Notes under the pieces: model-generated
Databases searched by the model: none
Told to the model about the DNA's origin: nothing
The model's input: only the letters and a program-made list of their open reading frames with translations
From: Deinandra increscens subsp. villosa
Taxonomy: Eukaryota > Streptophyta > Magnoliopsida > Asterales > Asteraceae
NCBI GenBank assembly: GCA_039602395.1
Contig: JBCNJP010000044.1
Span: 192,424 to 256,423, forward strand
Direction of reading: 5' to 3'
Length of the DNA stretch: 64,000 nt
Part shown: positions 12,382-22,158 of the stretch, piece by piece
How the letters are laid out: each line of letters starts with the position of its first letter
Numbering within the stretch: position 1 is the stretch's first letter
Position numbers and translations under genes: made by a program

Positions 12382-13065
12382 CTAACTCTCTTTTTCTCTG
12401 CTCAGAAGAGTGTTGAGTCGCTCGTATGCGACTGAATAAGGCTCATCGGGATCCATTTTGAAGGAATGGATTTCCTCCCGAGTACGTGCAGCCTTGGCTG
12501 GAGGATGATACTTTTTCAGGAATTTTAACGTCAGATCGTCCCAGGTGGCGATCGAGTTAGGCGGAAGCGTCTCGAGCCACTCGGCGGCTCGAGACGTAAG
12601 GGAGAACGGGAACAGGCGCAGATAGATGGTATCGTTCACGACTCCCGTAAGTCCGAACGTATTGCAAATACGAATGAAGCGCGAGATATGCGTCGGTGCA
12701 TCTTCGTCTTCACGTCCATGGAATTGAATCGAATGTGTCAAGGCATTGATGACGTCAGACGGAACTTGCCAATTCGCGGTGTTGGCGATGTCGGGTTGAG
12801 TGATAGCAAACCGAGCGTCGGTGGCTCCGGCGCTGGCCTGCTCGTGGACGGTGCGACGGGCCGCCATGGTGGAAAGATCGGGAAATGGAATGGGTTTGGT
12901 GTCGCGTGGGATTTGTGTGGATGATGTGGACGACTTCGAATGAGTGGTGGAACGAATAAATGCCTCGAGTTCCGCGCGAAGTCCGCGGAACCGCTCACGA
13001 ATGTCCGTGTCGGGATCAGAAAGTGGTGAAAGCTCAGGTGGACCTCGTGAACGAGTGTGTGGCAT
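12382..13065 (-). CDS. Athila-like Gag, N-terminal part, of F1
   Basis: 227 codons starting MPHTRSRG just inside the primer-binding site. It contains the retrotransposon Gag core pattern (WLETLPPNSIATWDDL followed by FLKKYHPP and R.EI..F.....EP..VA.ER, about residues 165-215). The C-terminal part with the zinc knuckle is missing: after LLSREKES the frame closes and, about 50 bases on, the sequence enters the pre-protease region in another frame. This looks like an internal deletion fusing gag to pro. The protein would normally form the particle shell. Confidence 0.75.
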   Translation of the reverse strand: MPHTRSRGPPELSPLSDPDTDIRERFRGLRAELEAFIRSTTHSKSSTSSTQIPRDTKPIPFPDLSTMAARRTVHEQASAGATDARFAITQPDIANTANWQVPSDVINALTHSIQFHGREDEDAPTHISRFIRICNTFGLTGVVNDTIYLRLFPFSLTSRAAEWLETLPPNSIATWDDLTLKFLKKYHPPAKAARTREEIHSFKMDPDEPYSVAYERLNTLLSREKES

Positions 13066-13218
13066 AAAACGGTGGAACGACTCGAAGAAAACTAAGAAAA
13101 ATTAAACCTAAAAATCTAGACCCGAAAACAGAAAATCCTAAGACTCGAGACACGGAAAAAACCTAAAAGACTCAAAATTTCCTAATAACGACCTAGTTAA
13201 TCTTGCTATTGCCAAGTG

Positions 13219-13236
13219 TCCCCGGCAACGGCGCCA
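13219..13236 (-). promoter_or_regulatory. Primer-binding site of F1 (tRNA-Asp type)
   Basis: On the minus strand this reads TGGCGCCGTTGCCGGGGA, complementary to the 3' end of plant tRNA-Asp as in Athila-type elements, six bases inside the right LTR. Confidence 0.85.
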
Positions 13237-13242
13237 AAAACT

Positions 13243-14493
13243 TGATGTGTTCGGAACTACACTAAAAATACTATAAAAACCTAGACCTAAACCTAGACAC
13301 ACCTAATTTTACCGAAAATACCTAAACTAAACCGAACCCTAAGGCAAGTGTACCTATCGGATGGTAGAATAGCTAACGCAAGACCGGGAATATCGAACCC
13401 TAGAGACATTCTATAGACAAAACTAACCTAGGACCTAAGGATTGGAAATTTGAGCAATGGATTTGGTTTTTGAATTGAATTGAGATTTAACTAACTTAAC
13501 TAAGCAACCAACAAACAGACAAGAACAGGAAACCTTGGAGAAATTCAAATGAGAGAGAGATATACCACCTAGACCTAGACTTGCAATTGATGTTTAACTT
13601 TACCTCGGTTCCGACTAATCTGATGGTGGCTAGTTCACCTTTTAAGTCCTTCCTAGACAACGATTCTAACACTCGAACATGAGTTCACCTTTTAAGTACT
13701 TCCTACCTCAATTAGACCTAACCACCTCTGAACCTAATCTCGGGCACCTTAGACCTAACAGGAGCTACCAAAAACTACCATGAATCAAACGGAATACCAA
13801 GCTAATCAAAACCCTAGGACACTTCCGTTTGAGACAATGCAACCCTAGAACTTCAACCAACCCAACTACCCGACAATCCTTTACCTTTTAAGTCTCAGAA
13901 TAGGCTGCACATTACAAGTAAATTACCAATCAATTATCAATGCAATAGCCAAGGGAACCCTAACTACACTTTAGCAATTAACCCTAAAGTCAACTACTTT
14001 AGCTAATCTACCTAAACCGAAAGACATTCGCGGGTAAATTAAGCATCAACAATCAACCAATAACCTGCTCATAACATACATATGCATCAAACATGGTAAT
14101 CAATGGAGTTTAATAAAATCGTAACATCAATCAACTAGTCAAAACCCGAGAATAAAGTCAAAACATCAATTACTCATCAAAACGGTCTAGATGGCATAAG
14201 TAGTTTAGCCTACAATCATGTTCTGAACAATAAACATAATAAAGTCTGAAACTTGATTCAAATACATGATAGCAATTAACGAAAACGAAGTAATCGAAAG
14301 AACCAGATAGCGAATTGTGATGAAATCTTGGTCTCTCAATGCTCCTCCTCGATCCCAGCTCTCTTTTCCTCTGAAAATCGCCTTTAGTCGCTCTGGAATT
14401 CGTCTGGAAGTCGAATAAAAATCGAATGGAACCCTAAAGATCGAATTTATATCTATTAAGCAAGATTTGCGGGTTCTGAGGCTGTTGGCGTAT
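13243..14493 (-). repeat. LTR of F1 (its 5' LTR), truncated by G
   Basis: Matches 7752 onward for about 1250 bp with roughly 20 differences by eye, then stops at 14493 within GGCGTAT where an unrelated TGTCACACC sequence begins. The last ~370 bp of the LTR should lie beyond G, in or after the assembly gap. Confidence 0.85.
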
Positions 14494-16601
14494 TGTCACA
14501 CCCCGGTCAACGGTATCGGGTGTGAGCCAGAATGGAATCATAGTCGAGGATACATAGAACAACTTCTAATAATTTAAAATCTTCATAAAACATTACTTCA
14601 TTTCATTGCAGCGGAAACAATAATGTCTTACAATTTTAAAAACATAAAGTCTTAAATGATTATTAAAAGCATGAAACGGTTTATTTGGATAGTCAGGACT
14701 ATGACTCCAAGAACAGGTCCGATAGCATACGTAAGCCCCATTTGCATGTCTTCAGAGAGTTTCGTCAATTACCTAAGAAATCATGAATTTAAAACGGGTC
14801 AACATAAAGTTGGTGAGGTTCACAGGTTTATGACTCATCAGTTAAACAGTTGTAAAACAGTTTTCGGTATACTTAAATATTATAAAGGTTTATTGTTGTG
14901 GATGTATGATCTCACCCGAACCATGATTTCAAATACTAACGGTTTACCACCCAGCATCTCTTGCCCAGAGATGTTAAACAGAGCAGAATAACTGACGTGT
15001 ACCCCCAGACAATCCGGAGTCAGAACTGGAGCTACCAGTTAGGGTAGGGTTGTCAACCCAAATAGATCTATTCACTAGCTATCGTTTCGTACAGAACTAA
15101 TTGAAATCAATTAATGATGGGATTTCGGTTGTACAAACGTTTATAACGATAATGCACCAAGTTGGGAAATCAGTAAGAGAACAAGTAGTCATACGGCTAA
15201 CAAATAAACCATAATATTAAGTAAAAAGCATTTAACGGTTTTCATGATTTCTCCCCCAAGTATAAAACAGTTAAAAGGAAAAGGGGCCGTGAAACTCACA
15301 GATTCAGCAGATAGCAGATATTTAGCAGAATAGGAACGGTAGCACGTAACGTCCTAAATAATTAAATAAACATATGCATAAGTCTTGACGTTTTAAGTCC
15401 GTTTGTATTGTTAAAACTCGTTAACTTGTATAAATACATTCATGGTTACTTATATTTATGCTCAATAAATATAATCAAGGAATAATCATTTCTAATAATT
15501 CAATCAAGTCTTGAACATTGAGTTAAAAAGAAATAATAATGTTTATTATTATTTTTACAAGTTTGAATAATTATTTTTAATTAAATAATTACTTGTTTGA
15601 TTTGTAAACATTTAAAGTCAATGACTTGTCTTTGATTTATTTTTATTAAAATCCTTTATAAAAATAGTTATTTCTACATGTGGCTTTTTATAAAAAAATG
15701 TCCATTTAAAACAAAGGTTTTAGAAGGTTTAAAACTTGTAATAAATCCAAGTATTTATGTCAAATTAATCATTTGACATAAATATTATTCTTACTAAATC
15801 TAGCAAGAATTTAATATATTCTTTTTGTCTTGATTTCTTTTTATAACACATTTAATGTGTTACTTTTACTAAAACAAATATCATTCCTTTTGTTCTATTT
15901 GTTTTAGCCATTTATGTTCTAAGTTACATATGTAACATTTATTTATTTTTCTTGGTTTAAATAAGTCCATGAACATGTTTAATATATCTTTTCATTTACT
16001 AGCATTTTTATAACATAATCAATACTTCATATCTACTAACACTTTGTATTAGGACCAAAGATTAAATAAAAATGCAATCACTAACACAATTGTGTTAGGA
16101 CAAGAAAACTAAATGACAATCACTAACACATTTGTGTTAGGACAAATAAATGTAAATAACAATCACTAACACATTAGTGTTAGGACAAATAAATGTAAAC
16201 ATGTATAGATTTGTTAGTTAACATTTTTAAATTTATATGAAGAGGCTTGGAGGTTTGTTTAACCAACTAACTATGAAATCAAGATTTCATAACCACAAGA
16301 ATCTTGGTGCACACTTGTTACTTTCTTTTGATTTCACAAATGTGTTTCACCACACTTGTTGGCTATCTTTAAGCATCTAAATGCACCAAACAAGTGTTTT
16401 ATCTTGGAAGAAAGAGGTAAAGAAGAGAGTTTTGTTAGTTCATTTGCAAACACAAGCATTCTTTGATCATTTTGGTTTAGTTGTCAAGACTTGTAGGCTT
16501 TTCTTGGGTGGTAAGCATGTAAGTATCATAGATGGAAAGGGGTTAGAAAAATACTCACAATGGTTGTGAGTTAAAACCGGCAAGAAAAGGGAGAGGGGCG
16601 G
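14494..16601 (-). repeat. G: gypsy-LTR-like sequence, minus orientation, running into the gap
   Basis: Starts TGTCACACCCCGG, the reverse complement of the ...GGGGTGTGACA end seen in chromovirus LTRs (compare C's LTR end at 24697). It shares the string GGGGCCGTGAAACTCAC (about 15285-15301) with insertion I (about 19083-19099). The centre is AT-rich and holds a palindromic tandem repeat (16035-16200). No coding sequence is recognised; short ORFs such as 14656-14991 match nothing I know. The right end is lost in the N run. Confidence 0.55.
16035..16200. repeat. Four tandem ~43-bp units with a palindromic core
   Basis: Units start at about 16035, 16080, 16122 and 16165. Each contains a CTAACACA..TGTGTTAG-type inverted repeat (for example CTAACACAATTGTGTTAG at 16081) followed by GACAA and an AT-rich spacer. 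It lies inside the LTR-like sequence G. Confidence 0.8.
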
Positions 16602-17101
16602 NNNNNNNNNNNNNNNNNNNNNNNNNNNNNNNNNNNNNNNNNNNNNNNNNNNNNNNNNNNNNNNNNNNNNNNNNNNNNNNNNNNNNNNNNNNNNNNNNNN
16701 NNNNNNNNNNNNNNNNNNNNNNNNNNNNNNNNNNNNNNNNNNNNNNNNNNNNNNNNNNNNNNNNNNNNNNNNNNNNNNNNNNNNNNNNNNNNNNNNNNNN
16801 NNNNNNNNNNNNNNNNNNNNNNNNNNNNNNNNNNNNNNNNNNNNNNNNNNNNNNNNNNNNNNNNNNNNNNNNNNNNNNNNNNNNNNNNNNNNNNNNNNNN
16901 NNNNNNNNNNNNNNNNNNNNNNNNNNNNNNNNNNNNNNNNNNNNNNNNNNNNNNNNNNNNNNNNNNNNNNNNNNNNNNNNNNNNNNNNNNNNNNNNNNNN
17001 NNNNNNNNNNNNNNNNNNNNNNNNNNNNNNNNNNNNNNNNNNNNNNNNNNNNNNNNNNNNNNNNNNNNNNNNNNNNNNNNNNNNNNNNNNNNNNNNNNNN
17101 N
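16602..17101. other. Assembly gap (500 N)
   Basis: Exactly 500 Ns, a common placeholder size, so true length is unknown. From the nesting it should hide the rest of G, the last part of F1's right LTR, the rest of E, the rest of B's 5' LTR and most of B's gag. The five nested boundaries that should appear on the right are all missing, so the missing DNA is probably much longer than 500 bases. Confidence 0.9.
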
Positions 17102-17400
17102 TCAAAAGTGACTGAAACAACTCATAATGGACCTCAAATTTGGAAACCTAAATCAATGGCAGCCACGACTCCAATCCCTGATTTTACAAAGGGCATGTGT
17201 TTTAAAGAAGTAACTTTCACTAACTCTTCAGGTATACCCAGAACAAAAATGGCCTGCGTACTAATCTCTCACTATGTGCAGGAACAGTCAAGGAGGACTT
17301 TCATTATCCTTTGTTTGTTTATGATAGTGATTGTTCCAGGCACATGATAGAAGGCATCTCTCCATTACATGACATGCAAATTCTCAATAGTAGGGATGTT
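17102..17400 (+). pseudogene. Gag tail and protease start, element B (broken)
   Basis: The first bases after the gap encode a tail with PIPDFTKGMCFKEVTFT and SSGIPRT, closely matching the end of D's 619-residue ORF. About 70 bases on, in another frame, come residues around the protease active site (DSDCSRHM, about 17330-17354), where the usual copia DSG has become DSD. The sequence then leaves all pol homology and runs into the 3' non-coding region. D has the same arrangement, including DSD. Confidence 0.75.
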
Positions 17401-18964
17401 CTTCTGGTGAGAGGTAACTCTAATAAATCCGCAAGGTATAGTCCGGATTGGTTGTTTCTTGACTAAAGTGCTGTGAGGTATGGTACTTCATAAAACAAAC
17501 ACCTAGTTCTGGAAAATTTTCAAATGATAATCTTTGAAGGTTAGCTTGGCCAGTTTTTAGTATATATTTAGTGTGTTTATATTAAAAAAAGGAAAAAGAA
17601 AAGGAGTGTCTTGTTATTAAAAATAAAAAAGCAAGGGGAAGAATAGAAAAGATGAAATAAAAGTTGAAAAAGTTGACCCCTTAAAAATACTTGTGCTTTT
17701 TAATTTGTAATTGTGTGCTTGTTTGAGAAGGGGGGAAGTGAAATAAATTTCCGTTTTGGAGATGGCTGACACGCGTAAGGCAGATGTGAAAGACATGATC
17801 CATGGTGATATGCTGGAAGGCTCAGCTCTTAAATCTGAAAAGGTATGCGTTACACACTTAAAGATAACGTATGGCAGTTTGTAGGGTAACAGCATTAGGT
17901 TAATTGCATTTCTATTTGACTGAATGTTCAAGTTCCCGATACACAAGCTTGTCTCCAAGAGTGTAAATTTGAGCTCAAAAAGTCGGTGTCCCCTCTGTTT
18001 TGCTAAGCAAAGACCTAGGGATGCTTCGCGTGTATGTAAGGCTATCCTCTGCTTTGCGTGAGCACTGACCTGGAGTTGTCCATACATACGTGCTTCTAGA
18101 TCACCTAAAATAAAATATATATAAAAATTATATATACACCCAAAAGATGCTAAAGAGCACATCAAAGGAGACCCTCAAGAGTCCAAAACCCTCAGCCTTT
18201 GTCACTGATGAGAGCATTACTAAAAATGTTTCAAAAATTCAGCTGACTTGTATATTATCCCAAAAAAAATGTATGTGATCTATTCTTTCTTTTCTCAACC
18301 AAGTCTCGAAGTCTCGAGCTCAGTTGAAAACTTCTGGTTCAAGTTGTGAAAATATGTGGTAGGCAATTTATGTGCTTGATAGTGTGCAATAACATGTACC
18401 TAGGATTTGTTGAAGCCCACTTGTTGTTCATAATTTAATGCACCTTAAAAGATAATAAAGTGACCAACAGCCTGTCTAAGAAAAGGGTTTTGAGTTTAAA
18501 GTGGATCAGTATATTGGCAATCACCTGGACGTGTTCGAGTAACAGAAGCTGAAAAGGGTTCCTTGGTCAGATTCATACGGTTTTGTTTTTGCTTTCTTGT
18601 GTGAGTCATCATGTTTTCTTTTTGTACCGGCCAGGTTGATTTGAGAACTTTCACTAAGTTTTTATGGGTCTTATGCAAGAAAATATGAACCCCCCCCCCC
18701 CCCCAGAATATCAGGGGGAAATAATGCGAAGAGTCCTCGGGTTCAGGGGAAGTATTTATAGGAAATTCGTAACCTATGTTAGGGTTTTTGGTTAAATAAT
18801 GCTAACTCGATAACCAATCATCATTGTCTGGTTAGTGTCTGTTCCATGTTGTGCTTGACACGTTAAGTGAAAAAGACGACTCATGGACTAGAAATTCAAG
18901 TACTCAGTTGACCAAAGCATTGATGCTGCTCCCGATCAAGTTGAAGAACCAGCCGGAAAAGTAA
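17401..18964 (+). other. 3' internal region of element B
   Basis: Aligns along its length with D's 28860-27300 (minus strand). It includes a small conserved ORF (17762-17884), a 15-C run (18690-18704) next to an A/G-rich tract with GGGGG (18712-18733), and sequence ending AGCCGGAAAA at 18960, after which insertion I interrupts the alignment. No pol sequence is present. Confidence 0.7.
17762..17884 (+). pseudogene. Small ORF, probable relic of the envelope-like ORF start (B)
   Basis: About 40 codons beginning MADTRKADVKDMIHGDML. The copy in D (28501-28367) differs at only three bases over the first 84, two of them synonymous. The layout of the first ~28 residues (MA, basic stretch, hydrophobic patch, Lys/Ser end) resembles the start of element A's envelope-like ORF (45039), so I infer it is what remains after most of that ORF was deleted. 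The codons are followed by AAAAG/GTATGC, a plausible splice donor. It could instead be a chance ORF in conserved UTR. Confidence 0.4.
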
Positions 18965-19844
18965 CTCTAAAAGTGAGGACTTTTATCATAAGTGTGCCAC
19001 TATCATTCAGGTGATATAATTATCTAACAGTTCAAGTGTTTGCATGTTAATTTCCCCCAACAGGATTAAAATTGGTAAAAAGGGGCCGTGAAACTCACCT
19101 TCGGGTGCACAGCAAGTCCAGATAAAGAATAACAACAAGTAGCAACTAGCAGGTCTTGTGTACTCTACCAAACACCTAACGAGCTTATATATATAAGTGT
19201 GTGTTCAATCGAAAAACGACTAATTCTAGACCAACAGTGAAATCAAATAATGTCAAACTATGACATGACAAATGTTCAATAAATCAAAAACGAGTTGAAG
19301 GTTGACACACCGCCAAAATCACGACAATTACGAGAATAGATAAAAAGTATATTATTAAACAATAATATTCGTCCATGAAATCGAATAATAAAATGTGTAT
19401 GTATATATAAATATATATATATACATAATCAAATATATAATTATATCGATAACGTATACTCAAGTGTACTTATATGTTTATATATTTCAATAAATATATA
19501 ATTATAACGTTTAGAAGGTTTATATCGCACGGTACGATAAAATATGTTATTTGTATACGTAGATTTTTATATAAATATAAGGTTATAAAAACGTTCGTTT
19601 TATATTTTCCACATACGTATATTTATACATTTCGCAAATATGTATTCTTTTATAAATCACGGTTTAATAACCAATTATTTTACATAAAAATCGATTTGTA
19701 TAAATCAATGAGATAACGATCAAGATATCGAGTCTTTAAGAAATTCTACGGGTTCAAAATGACATAGGGAACGATCAGTGGTGATTTGTGGGTAAAAAAA
19801 ATGGTCTAATCTTTTGTTTAAAAACAAGGCAGAAAAAAGAATAG

Positions 19845-19925
19845 GGTCACCGGGTTTCGAACCCACGACCACCAATTTCCTACACAACACCTAAACCATC
19901 CGGCTAAAGAACCATTTGGTTAACA
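19845..19925 (-). other. tRNA-like module (A- and B-box-like), not a tRNA gene
   Basis: On the minus strand there is an A-box-like TTAGCCGGATGG and, about 45 bases on, a B-box-like GTGGGTTCGAAACCC. It does not fold into a complete cloverleaf that I can see, with no acceptor stem, so it is a tRNA-related fragment rather than a gene. Confidence 0.4.
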
Positions 19926-19999
19926 TGCCGATCGAAAAGGCTTTTGACAACACAGGAGCTTAAATCGGATTTTCAGGAAATTAATAAAAAGAAAAAGCG

Positions 20000-20068
20000 G
20001 TTGGCGGGGTTCGAACACTCGACTTCACGGTTGCAAAGAAGATGGACGACCACTGGGACAGTCTAACT
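20000..20068 (-). other. Second tRNA-like module, not a tRNA gene
   Basis: On the minus strand CCCAGTGGTCGTCC (A-box-like) is followed by GAGTGTTCGAACCCC (B-box-like), the latter with a short T-arm-like stem. It lies about 90 bp from the module at 19845-19925 on the same strand. Confidence 0.4.
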
Positions 20069-21490
20069 TTAGCGTTTTCGTTCTGATTATAATTGATTTG
20101 TTAACAACCACAGTGTCGTCTTCTTCATCAATATAACCTAAACTCGCCGGAGTTAACTCCGGTCACCGGAAAAGTATAAATACGTGAAACGAGTCACCAG
20201 AAATGCGTGACTAACATGCTGGAGTAATTACCTCGGATAGGCGATGCGTTGAGATGTGCTTTTAATGCCGAATCAAAACCCGAACGAAACTCGAACTCGA
20301 ACACCGGGATGAACGGTGATGCTTCGTCGGTTTCTACTGCGTTCGCGATCACAAAGGGGTGTCGAGTGGTGGTTGATGGTGGTGCAGCAGTGGTGTGGTG
20401 GCCGGAAATATCGATTTTAAGGTGGTGGTTCTTTATGTCGGACAGGAGAACAGTAGAGGGAGATGTATGTGTTTGTGAATGATCCCAAATGACCGAATGA
20501 GTGTATTTACTGGACCAAGTTAAATGATCGCTGAGTGTAACCGAAGAAAATCATATCAGATTAATTACAGAGGCGATGGTCGGTCATGGCGGTTACACAA
20601 GGTTCTTCAATTCAACTTTTGCCTATTGGCATAAATGGTCCCTCCAAAAGATACATAAAAGGAAACTAGATTTAGGGATTTACAACTTCAGTCCTTCCAG
20701 GTTTGTTTAGTTAAAAGGGGCTTTAGGAATTGGCAAAGTGAGTCCCCAAAGTTTAGAGATGGTTAACAAGACTAACGGGGTTAATGGAGAATACTTAAGC
20801 GATGGATATAAAAGTGTATATCAGCACATGTTTAATACTTGACGTCTTATAAAACGTAAACCTTAGATAATCACATAAAATGATAAATAATAACTCGAAA
20901 TTTTTTTTTGTTTCACATAAAATCACAAAGCGATGCATATAATTTTACGATACATCGTCATATAAAATCATAGAATAAATCGTGTGAACTTAATAAATAT
21001 ATCACATGAAATCATAAATGGTGAAACCATAGAATATCAATTGTTTAACTTACGTGTATGCTCGTATCGTGATAACTACACAAAACGCTAATTGCTAACG
21101 TCAACACGGTCAACACATAAATGTTCACATAATATATAATACGGTTTATGTTCAGTTAATGACAGGAAAGGACCTGAAAATACAGATTGTCACAAATGCC
21201 AAGATAGAGGTTTTCAAAAATTTATGCTCTGAAGTTAATGGCAAGTCAAGACAGTTACCGATGATTGAGCAAGGACTGAACAGTTTTCACGAAGGAGCAT
21301 GTATTTGAGAATCCTCCTCTCATTACTTGGTCATCATGTGCAGTTCAAGCTGATGCTGATTGAGAGAACACTTTTGCTGTTACCCAATGAAGATTGTTAA
21401 AGAAAAGAATCTTCACCAACCCATGCTCAAACCAAGGAGAAGACTGCAAGTCTGAATATTGAAAGTAGAAGACATTTAATATAACAAGCC

Positions 21491-21501
21491 AAAGGGAAGA
21501 T
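21491..21501 (+). promoter_or_regulatory. Polypurine tract of element B
   Basis: AAAGGGAAGAT immediately precedes the 3' LTR and would prime plus-strand DNA synthesis. D has AAGGGGAAGAT in the same place (minus strand, 26899-26909). Confidence 0.8.
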
Positions 21502-22028
21502 TGTAAGGGAATAATTTGTGGCTTGTGTATTAAATTATCCATTGGCGGACTATTTTGAAGGCCTATGTGTTAGAATAGGTGATAATTAGTTGGGTTTTGG
21601 TTATATTGGGTCATTGGGCCATTTTAGATGTGTTTGGACTCAATTAGAGCGTGTTTAGAGGGAGTTTAGTGGGCCTATAGAGTCAAATACGGGATTTGAC
21701 TAAGTATTTTAGGGTTTTAGTTACCGAAAATAGGTTAGCTTGTTTTACAAGCATGTCCTCTCCTATATAAAGAACCCTCTAATACAAGAATAGGTTGTTG
21801 ATGGTGGAAAGAGTGAACTGTAGACCAAGGGTTACGGATTTCTTTGTGTTGTCTGCAACCGGTTCAAGTAATTCAAGTGTTCTTCTTTTTAATCGGTTTG
21901 TGTTTGGATTCATATTTGTTAATCGTTATTAGTTTATCATTTATTGTTCTTGAATAACCAATCAAACTGGATTCCGCACGGTTTTGATTGGATTAGATAT
22001 CGCGTGGGCAGACTTTTCGATCCTTACA
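21502..22028 (+). repeat. 3' LTR of element B
   Basis: 527 bp, TGTAAGGG...CCTTACA (7-bp terminal inverted repeat TGTAAGG/CCTTACA). It aligns with D's 528-bp LTRs and, more distantly, with H's LTR (57704-58154), all ending GATCCTTACA. TATA-like CTATATAAAG lies near 21764. Confidence 0.92.
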
Positions 22029-22033
22029 GGGTC

Positions 22034-22158
22034 CTAGATGGTTTGATGATGGATTCAGAAATGATGTTGGTCCATCAGGTTATGGTGGTGGGAGGGGTAG
22101 ATATCTGAATTTTGATGATAGATATTATGCTGGAAATGCACATTTTCATGATGAAAAC
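22034..22158 (+). pseudogene. Gag fragment of element A between B and C
   Basis: 125 bp of Gly/Tyr/Asp/Arg-rich coding sequence that continues the frame ending at 6094 on one side and resuming at 38978 on the other. It is bounded by target duplications GGGTC (22029-22033) and AAAAC (22154-22158). Confidence 0.8.

Larger units (their letters stand above)
7752..14493 (-). mobile_element. Element F1: Athila-like gypsy, gag + protease only
   Basis: Left LTR 7752-9376 and right LTR 13243-14493 (cut by G) are about 98% alike by eye. Minus orientation is shown by the primer-binding site beside the right LTR and the polypurine tract (GTGTGGGGATGTT, minus strand) beside the left LTR at 9377-9389. Coding content on the minus strand is gag (13065-12382) followed by an Athila-type aspartic protease ORF (12323-11058). 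No RT, RNase H or integrase exists in the 3.9-kb internal region, so the element is non-autonomous. It inserted into E after AAAGT (7747-7751). Confidence 0.82.
18965..21190 (-). repeat. Insertion I in element B: gypsy-LTR-like sequence
   Basis: B and D align up to about 18964 and again from about 21195, but this stretch has no counterpart in D. It shares GGGGCCGTGAAACTCAC with G, is AT-rich in the middle (TATATA runs near 19392-19520), has a TATA-like GTATAAATAC near 20172 and two tRNA-like modules. I could not fix exact ends or a target duplication. The short ORF 20249-20482 has no recognisable homology. Most likely a solo or partial chromovirus LTR. Confidence 0.45.
6095..22028 (+). mobile_element. 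Element B: non-autonomous copia (D/H family) with nested insertions
   Basis: Begins TGTAAGGG at 6095 and ends CCTTACA at 22028, flanked by the duplicated GGGTC (6090-6094 and 22029-22033). Removing B and one copy of GGGTC rejoins element A's gag frame. Plus orientation is shown by the polypurine tract AAAGGGAAGAT (21491-21501) directly before the 3' LTR. Inside lie fragment E, F1, G, the N gap and insertion I. B's own sequence after the gap (17102-18964, 21190-22028) aligns with D's minus strand: gag tail, the first residues of protease, then directly the 3' region. Its RT, RNase H and integrase are absent. Confidence 0.88.

Noticed and set aside
14656..14991. 111-codon ORF in G as a gene
   Set aside because: No recognisable domain; lies in LTR-like sequence in antisense to its likely transcription.
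16034..16200. CRISPR-like array
   Set aside because: Only four units with palindromic cores, similar AT-rich spacers and irregular period inside a plant LTR; not a prokaryotic context.
19845..20068. Functional tRNA genes
   Set aside because: Box-like sequences are present but acceptor and anticodon stems are not, and no cloverleaf can be drawn.
20249..20482. Possible host gene (77 codons)
   Set aside because: Low complexity, no homology recognised, inside a block that D shows to be an insertion.
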